Positions 13,674 through 17,000 of a stretch of 17,000 bases of DNA are shown one piece after another. The notes beneath the pieces were generated by a model. That model was not told the DNA's origin, ran no database searches, and saw only the letters and a program-made list of their open reading frames with translations. Source of the stretch: Solobacterium sp. (lineage in GTDB: Bacteria > Bacillota_I > Bacilli_A > Erysipelotrichales > Erysipelotrichaceae); NCBI GenBank assembly GCA_017543025.1, contig JAFYGX010000002.1, positions 1 to 17,000 of the forward strand, given 5' to 3'. Position numbers and translations under genes: made by a program. Position 1 is the first letter of the stretch. Each line of letters starts with the position of its first letter.

Positions 13674-15041
13674 ATGTTCGAAAAGTTTTTTAAACTCAAG
13701 GAAAACGGCACAGATGTAAGAACTGAAGTGATTGCCGGTATTACGACATTCATGACGATGGTCTATATCCTTGCTGTGAATCCATCCATTCTGGAAGCTT
13801 CCGGTATGGACCGCGGTGCGATTCTGACAGCGACAGCGGTTGCATCTGCGATTGCCTGTATCGCCATGGCGTTTCTGGCCAACAAGCCGTTTGCACTGTC
13901 TGCCGGCCTTGGACTGAATGCGTATTTTGCATATACCGTATGCATGGGGATGGGCTATCCGTGGCAGGTTGCGCTGACTGCAGTCTTTGTGGAAGGTGTC
14001 ATCTTCATTCTGCTGTCACTCACCAATGTCCGGGAAGCAATCTTCAATGCGATTCCTGCCAGTCTCAAGGTTGCGGTTTCAGTCGGTATCGGCTTCTTCA
14101 TCACCTTCATCGGTGTGCAGAATGCCGGACTGATCGTTGACGGTTCCACACTGGTTACGCTCTTCGGCTTCAATGCATCGCTCACAAACGGCACATTCAC
14201 AACAGCCGGAATTACCGTTATCCTTTCCCTGATCGGAGTGATCATCACCGCGGTGATGCTGATCAAAGGCGTGAAGGGTTATATGCTGTACGGCATTCTC
14301 GCTACCTGGGTGCTCGGCATTATCTGCCAGCTCATTGGTCTCTATGTGCCGAATCCGGAGACAGGCTTCTACTCTGTTATTCCGACGGCGTTCTTCTCCG
14401 CGCCGGCTTCCATGGCTCCGACGATGTTCAAGCTTGACTTCAGCTTTGTAGCACAGCATACGCTGGACTTCATCGTAGTTGTATTCGCGTTCCTCTTCGT
14501 TGATATCTTTGATACGCTGGGAACCGTCATCGGCTGTGCCAGCAAAGCGGATATGCTCGACGAAAACGGCAGGCTGGACGGCATCAAGCAGGTTCTTCTG
14601 GCAGATGCGATCGGTACGACCTGCGGTGCACTGCTCGGTACCTCTACAGTCACAACGTTCGTGGAATCTTCTTCCGGTATTTCCGAAGGCGGCCGGACTG
14701 GTCTTACCGCCGCAACAACCGGTATTCTCTTCCTGGTTGCACTGTTCTTCAGCCCGCTTTTCCTTACCATTCCGAGCTTTGCGACATCACCGGCTCTGAT
14801 CATTGTCGGCTTCCTGATGATGCAGCAGGTGACAAAGATCGACTGGTCTGACCTGACAGAAGCCATTCCGTGCTTCTGCTGCATTACCATGATGGGCTTT
14901 GCATACTCCATTTCCGACGGTATCGCATTCGGCATCATCAGCTATACGGTTCTCAAGCTTCTCACAGGCAAGGCAAAGGATCTCAATGTTCTGCTTTATG
15001 TTCTGAGCATTCTGTTTGTCCTGAAATACTTCCTGATTTAA
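13674..15041 (+). CDS. AzgA-type purine (guanine/hypoxanthine) permease
   Basis: This is a 455-residue polytopic membrane protein of the AzgA branch of the NCS2 transporter family (PbuG/AdeP relatives), with about 12-14 hydrophobic segments. It imports purine bases by proton symport. Family marks are ITTFMTMVYILAVNPSIL near residues 23-40, GLGLNAYFAY at 78-87, FVDIFDTLGT in the second half, and STVTTFVESSSGISEGGRTG in the re-entrant substrate region. Start 13674 has AGAGGGG a few bases upstream; a longer frame from 13596 would run through the riboswitch terminator and is rejected. The guanine-class aptamer points to guanine or hypoxanthine as the transported base. A single-gene transcript ends at the terminator at 15067. 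A cre-like site upstream may add carbon control. Confidence 0.95.
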   Translation: MFEKFFKLKENGTDVRTEVIAGITTFMTMVYILAVNPSILEASGMDRGAILTATAVASAIACIAMAFLANKPFALSAGLGLNAYFAYTVCMGMGYPWQVALTAVFVEGVIFILLSLTNVREAIFNAIPASLKVAVSVGIGFFITFIGVQNAGLIVDGSTLVTLFGFNASLTNGTFTTAGITVILSLIGVIITAVMLIKGVKGYMLYGILATWVLGIICQLIGLYVPNPETGFYSVIPTAFFSAPASMAPTMFKLDFSFVAQHTLDFIVVVFAFLFVDIFDTLGTVIGCASKADMLDENGRLDGIKQVLLADAIGTTCGALLGTSTVTTFVESSSGISEGGRTGLTAATTGILFLVALFFSPLFLTIPSFATSPALIIVGFLMMQQVTKIDWSDLTEAIPCFCCITMMGFAYSISDGIAFGIISYTVLKLLTGKAKDLNVLLYVLSILFVLKYFLI

Positions 15042-15066
15042 GCAGACCAGAACAGATGACAGAAAC

Positions 15067-15114
15067 CTGCAGGTTCTGCGGAACATCCTTCCGCAAAGGC
15101 CTGCAGTTTTTTTT
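15067..15114 (+). terminator. Terminator of the purine permease gene, two-tier stem
   Basis: CTGCAGG (15067-15073) pairs with CCTGCAG (15100-15106), enclosing a second stem TGCGGAA (15077-15083) with TTCCGCA (15089-15095). Eight T follow at 15107-15114. Confidence 0.9.
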
Positions 15115-15153
15115 CTCTGCCTGTTTCAGAAAACGCACAGGCCGGCTGTCCGG

Positions 15154-15159
15154 TATAAT
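15154..15159 (+). promoter_or_regulatory. -10 box of the chorismate mutase gene
   Basis: A perfect TATAAT is 24 bases before the ATG, giving a leader of about 18 bases. No clear -35 is present at the normal spacing, so the promoter may be weak. Confidence 0.5.
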
Positions 15160-15183
15160 AGCTTCGTATGGAGGAGGGAGCGA

Positions 15184-15477
15184 ATGAATCAGCTGGAAAC
15201 AAACAGAGCGATCATCAGCCGGGTGGATGAGCAGCTGTCAGTGCTGTTTGCCGAACGGTTTGAGGCGGTAAGAGAAATTGCGTATTACAAGATGGAGCAG
15301 GGGCTTGGCGTCCGGGATGAAAAGCGGGAAGCGGAACTGATTCAGCGGCGGAAAGAGCAGATCCCAGACGAACTGCAGCCGTATTTTGAACAGTTCTATT
15401 CGGGACTTCTTGCGGCTTCAAGAGCGTATCAGGAAGATCTGATCCGGATGGAAGCTGCGAAGAAACCGGCAGAGTGA
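15184..15477 (+). CDS. Chorismate mutase, AroQ class, stand-alone
   Basis: The enzyme rearranges chorismate to prephenate on the way to phenylalanine and tyrosine. The 97-residue all-helical protein has the length of a single AroQ domain. The conserved active-site pattern is visible: R8 in the first helix, R25 in LFAERF, K36 in YYK, D45/R48/E49 in VRDEKRE, and S79 and Q83 in the last helix, matching the E. coli P-protein set by position. GGAGGAGGGAG lies just before the ATG. No fused prephenate dehydratase or DAHP synthase domain is present, and no other aromatic pathway gene is nearby, so it is a solitary gene between two terminators. The alternative, a non-catalytic homologue, is less likely because the key residues are kept. 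Confidence 0.88.
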   Translation: MNQLETNRAIISRVDEQLSVLFAERFEAVREIAYYKMEQGLGVRDEKREAELIQRRKEQIPDELQPYFEQFYSGLLAASRAYQEDLIRMEAAKKPAE

Positions 15478-15488
15478 AATGCGAAGAA

Positions 15489-15545
15489 ACGGAATCATGA
15501 AAAAGGCCAGCGTCATTACGCTGACCCTGAAGGATTCCGTTTTTT
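15489..15545 (+). terminator. Terminator of the chorismate mutase gene, two-tier stem
   Basis: The outer stem is ACGGAATC (15489-15496) with GATTCCGT (15533-15540), followed by Ts to 15545. The inner hairpin is CAGCGT (15508-15513) with ACGCTG (15518-15523). It overlaps the stop of the convergent flavoprotein gene and may serve that strand too, though the minus-strand T-tract is poor. Confidence 0.82.
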
Positions 15546-16956
15546 ATCGGGAACCGGAAAGAGCTTCATCAATGCTTCTGGCTGCCAGCTTGCCGGCACC
15601 CATTGCGGAAATAACGGTAGCTGCACCGGTTACGGCATCGCCTCCGGCATATACATTTGTCCTGGATGTGAGACCGTCTTCATTGACGATGATACCGCCG
15701 CGCGGATTGACTTCAAGACCGCTGGTCGTGTTTTTGATCAGCGGGTTAGGGGAGGTTCCGATTGCCATGACCACAGCATCCACATCGATTGTGAATTCGC
15801 TGCCTTCGATCGGAACCGGGCGCCGTCTGCCTTTTTCATCCGGTTCGCCAAGTTCCATCTTGATGCACTTCATGCCGGTCACAAATCCGTTTTTCTCATC
15901 CCGCGGGTTGTCCGGGTTCTGATAGCCGAGGATCTCGACCGGATTGTGGAGCAGCAGGAATTCAATTCCCTCTTCCTGCGCATGTTCGACTTCTTCTTTT
16001 CTTGCCGGGAGCTCCTGCATGGAACGGCGGTAAACAATATAAACCTTTTCCGCTCCGAGCCGAAGCGCAGTTCTTGCGGCATCCATCGCCACGTTGCCGC
16101 CGCCGACAACTGCGACTTTTCCGCCTTTCATGATCGGTGTAACCGGATTAGGGAGATAGGACTTCATGAGGTTGCTGCGGGTGAGGAATTCATTTGCGGA
16201 ATAAACGCCTTTCAGCGCTTCTCCCGGAATGTTCATGAAGTTCGGAAGACCCGCGCCGGAGCCGATGAATACCGCTTCATATCCCATATCAAACAGCTCG
16301 TCGACAGTCAGAGTCTTGCCGATGACGATGTTGGTCTCAACATCGACGCCGAGTTCTTTCAGTGTCTGTACTTCACGGGCAACGATTGACTTCGGAAGAC
16401 GGAATTCCGGAATTCCGTAGACAAGTACGCCGCCGGCTTTGTGCAGCGCTTCATAGACAGTGACCTGATAGCCTTTCTTGGCAAGGTCGCCGGCGCAGGT
16501 CAGTCCGCTCGGGCCGGAACCGACGACAGCCACTTTATGGCCGTTGGAAGCAGGTTTTTCTGCCGGAGCGGTGCTGTTTGCATTGTGATAATCCGCAACG
16601 AAGCGTTCGACGCGGCCGATGCCGACCGGCTCAAATTTGATGCCGAGCGTGCATTTGCATTCGCACTGGCTTTCCTGCGGGCAGACGCGTCCGCAGACTG
16701 CGGGAAGGGAAGAAGTCTCGGTAATGATCCGGTAAGCTTCTTCAAAGTTTCTTTCTTTAACTTCCTTCAGAAATTCCGGAATATGGATGTTGACCGGGCA
16801 GCCGGAAACGCAGGGACGGTTTTTGCAGCTGAGACAGCGGGAAGCTTCCGCAACTGCGGTTTCCATATCATAGCCAAGTGCTACTTCATCAAAATTATGC
16901 GCACGGACTTTCGGGTCCTGTGTCGGCATTTCATGTTTTTTCGGATCGAGTGCCAT
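15544..16956 (-). CDS. gltA: NADPH-dependent glutamate synthase small-subunit-type flavoprotein (GltD/NfnB-like)
   Basis: This 470-residue iron-sulfur flavoprotein has the size of GltD-type beta subunits. The N-terminal domain holds the cysteines of two 4Fe-4S clusters: C41, C44, C49, C53 and C88, C92, C98, C102. FAD binding is marked by VVGSGPSG (144-151), NADPH binding by VVGGGNVAMD (283-292), and a final FAD motif by YAGGD (436-440). It is usually annotated as homotetrameric NADPH-dependent glutamate synthase. When preceded by an FAD/NAD-binding sulfide dehydrogenase-like subunit it is often the large subunit (NfnB) of electron-bifurcating ferredoxin:NADP oxidoreductase. Start 16956 has AAGGAGG seven bases upstream; nine more residues from 16983 are rejected because that stretch codes for the upstream protein. 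Its ATG overlaps the upstream stop (TAATG), so the pair is coupled, which favours the Nfn reading. Glutamate synthase activity is not settled by sequence. Confidence 0.88.
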   Translation of the reverse strand: MALDPKKHEMPTQDPKVRAHNFDEVALGYDMETAVAEASRCLSCKNRPCVSGCPVNIHIPEFLKEVKERNFEEAYRIITETSSLPAVCGRVCPQESQCECKCTLGIKFEPVGIGRVERFVADYHNANSTAPAEKPASNGHKVAVVGSGPSGLTCAGDLAKKGYQVTVYEALHKAGGVLVYGIPEFRLPKSIVAREVQTLKELGVDVETNIVIGKTLTVDELFDMGYEAVFIGSGAGLPNFMNIPGEALKGVYSANEFLTRSNLMKSYLPNPVTPIMKGGKVAVVGGGNVAMDAARTALRLGAEKVYIVYRRSMQELPARKEEVEHAQEEGIEFLLLHNPVEILGYQNPDNPRDEKNGFVTGMKCIKMELGEPDEKGRRRPVPIEGSEFTIDVDAVVMAIGTSPNPLIKNTTSGLEVNPRGGIIVNEDGLTSRTNVYAGGDAVTGAATVISAMGAGKLAARSIDEALSGSR

Positions 16957-17000
16957 TACTGTGCCTCCTTCATCAGATTGCATGCTTCATCGCGCTTGTG
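16956..17000 (-). CDS. C-terminal end of the gene upstream of gltA/nfnB (possible NfnA)
   Basis: Only the last 14 codons lie in the window, reading HKRDEACNLMKEAQ before the stop, which overlaps the next ATG as TAATG. The frame stays open to the edge and its end contains the AAGGAGG ribosome binding site for the downstream gene. By the usual gene order in Clostridia-like genomes it would be a sulfide/dihydroorotate dehydrogenase-like FAD/NAD-binding subunit (NfnA); the visible residues are too few to test that. Confidence 0.5.
   Translation of the reverse strand, partial: HKRDEACNLMKEAQ

Noticed and set aside
1..17000. CRISPR arrays, insertion sequences, phage or toxin-antitoxin genes
   Set aside because: No spaced direct repeats, transposase motifs, phage structural proteins or small paired toxin genes were recognised by eye on either strand.

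Overview
The window looks like part of a Bacillota (Firmicutes) chromosome, probably from a gut-type Clostridia or Erysipelotrichia lineage; the exact taxon cannot be read from it. The grounds are AGGAGG-type ribosome binding sites before nearly every gene, short U-tailed intrinsic terminators, CcpA-type cre sequences, a purine riboswitch before an AzgA-type permease, a LacI regulator of the streptococcal RegR/KdgR type, and a tRNA gene without an encoded CCA. No insertion sequence, phage gene or CRISPR array was seen.

Region 1 (about 1-5780) is a hexuronate catabolism locus. On the minus strand a LacI-family regulator is followed by uxaB (tagaturonate reductase, cut by the left edge). Divergent from them is an SDR closest to streptococcal gluconate 5-dehydrogenase/DhuD. 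Converging on it is uxaC (uronate isomerase), preceded by an AraC-family regulator. CCGG-centred palindromes lie before the LacI gene, before the SDR gene (two, bracketing its promoter) and before the AraC gene, with a one-mismatch copy before uxaC. This suggests one LacI regulon.

Region 2 (5780-8200) has a gene-poor gap of almost 400 bases, then a plus-strand FIST-domain sensor fused to a GGDEF diguanylate cyclase whose frame is broken inside the GGDEF domain. A minus-strand tRNA-Leu(UAG) follows.

Region 3 (8260-11190, minus) is a three-gene unit: a small single-pass membrane protein, an ATPase with two FHA-like segments fused to an ABC domain, and an ABC-2 permease. Region 4 (11225-13460, minus) is a translationally coupled pair, an ATP-grasp ligase and an esterase-family hydrolase, whose substrate is unknown.

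Region 5 (13440-17000) holds a plus-strand guanine riboswitch with terminator controlling an AzgA-type purine permease, then a stand-alone chorismate mutase. On the minus strand is a GltD/NfnB-type flavoprotein with the last codons of its upstream partner. Two cre-like sites sit between the ATP-grasp gene and the permease, so both may respond to carbon supply. Most units end in strong terminators, several with a two-tier (nested) stem.
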